Shown piece after piece: positions 21,249 through 21,542 of a DNA stretch of 21,542 nucleotides (its first letter is position 1; every line of letters begins with the position of its first letter). The notes beneath the pieces were generated by a model. That model saw only the letters and a program-made list of their open reading frames with translations, did not search any database and was not told the origin of the DNA. Origin of the DNA: JAVBLQ01 sp031553435 (GTDB taxonomy: Bacteria; Bacteroidota; Bacteroidia; Bacteroidales; Azobacteroidaceae). The DNA lies in the NCBI GenBank assembly GCA_031553435.1, contig JAVBLQ010000015.1, positions 1 to 21,542 of the forward strand, read 5' to 3'. The translations under genes were made by a program, and so were the position numbers.

Positions 21249-21542
21249 ATGAAATCAACCAGTATTAAACTCAAGTTCCGCCCTTCCACCCTTCCCGGCT
21301 GCGAAGGTTCGCTTTTCTTCCAGTTCATCCGCAACCGCGAGGTTAAAGTATTAACTACCCAGTATAAACTTTTTCCTGAGGAATGGAATCCCCGCTTGGA
21401 AAAAGTCAAGCTTGGGTGTTCCACTCCTTTGCGTGAAGCTCATTTACAAAAACTATCTTCCGATCTTTCCCGCGAGCGTGAAAATCTGGAAAGTAACATT
21501 CGCTATTTGGAAAGATCCGATAGTTTCAATCTTTCAACGTTT
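21249..21542 (+). CDS. Tyrosine recombinase, N-terminal part (3' end outside the window)
   Basis: The frame is open for 98 codons from ATG 21249 to the window end. The start (MKSTSIKLKFRPSTLPGCEG, then LFFQFIRNREVKVLTTQYKLFPEEW) is the typical N-terminal arm-binding segment of Bacteroidota site-specific integrases. These enzymes serve conjugative elements or invert DNA upstream of surface-polysaccharide loci. The region after residue 60 is helical and charged, as in the linker to the core-binding domain. The catalytic domain lies beyond the window, so activity cannot be judged. Codons such as CGC and CCC are more frequent than in the neighbouring pectin genes, which may indicate transfer, though the sample is short. 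Confidence 0.75.
   Translation, partial: MKSTSIKLKFRPSTLPGCEGSLFFQFIRNREVKVLTTQYKLFPEEWNPRLEKVKLGCSTPLREAHLQKLSSDLSRERENLESNIRYLERSDSFNLSTF

Overview
The window looks like Bacteroidota chromosome, most likely Bacteroidales. The evidence is an AT-rich sequence, a SusC/SusD pair, lipoproteins with an SCDD-type surface-export context, promoters of the TTG/TAnnTTTG type, A-rich rather than Shine-Dalgarno start regions, and a DAHP synthase fused to a C-terminal chorismate mutase. The first 194 bases encode the end of a protein with a type IX secretion (T9SS) sorting tail, which points away from typical gut Bacteroides; placement below the order is not possible from this window.

Region 1 (1-10.4 kb, + strand) is a pectin utilisation locus in one operon: a T9SS cargo tail overlapping a family 1 pectate lyase, then SusC, SusD, a surface lipoprotein with an Fn3-like region and a parallel-beta-helix-like region, and a GH28 polygalacturonase. 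A hairpin with a T-run closes it. The expected division of labour is cleavage of homogalacturonan outside the cell, import of oligomers by SusC/SusD, and hydrolysis by GH28.

Region 2 (10.4-13.1 kb, - strand) holds a pyridoxal/pyridoxamine kinase, a VOC/PhnB-like protein and an AlkZ/YcaQ-like winged-helix protein. Behind the last lies a start-less remnant of a helix-hairpin-helix (RNA polymerase alpha-CTD-like) coding region. Region 3 (13.3-16.7 kb, + strand) holds a DUF4833-like secreted protein, a rhomboid protease and a DUF3352-like membrane-anchored protein with MORN_2 repeats.

Region 4 (16.77-21.0 kb, + strand) is an aromatic amino acid operon: prephenate dehydratase, an aminotransferase, DAHP synthase/chorismate mutase and prephenate dehydrogenase. 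In front is what reads as a complete transcription attenuator: a promoter, a 25-codon leader peptide with 10 Phe/Tyr codons among residues 5-16, a 14-bp antiterminator helix overlapping the end of the leader, and a 10-bp GAAA-loop terminator just before the first gene. The mixed Phe/Tyr leader fits an operon that feeds both end products. This is the strongest finding. The window ends inside a tyrosine recombinase gene (21249 onward).

A second theme runs through the whole window: most of the larger gene gaps outside the SusC/SusD genes hold a palindromic repeat. Each has its own word family, and six of them stop about 4-15 nt before the next start codon. The most regular is a strict 7-nt array (14584-14731) of 6 units, a 15-nt spacer and 13 inverted units. 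No gene-free stretch exceeds about 275 bases. No tRNA, rRNA, CRISPR array or complete insertion sequence was seen.
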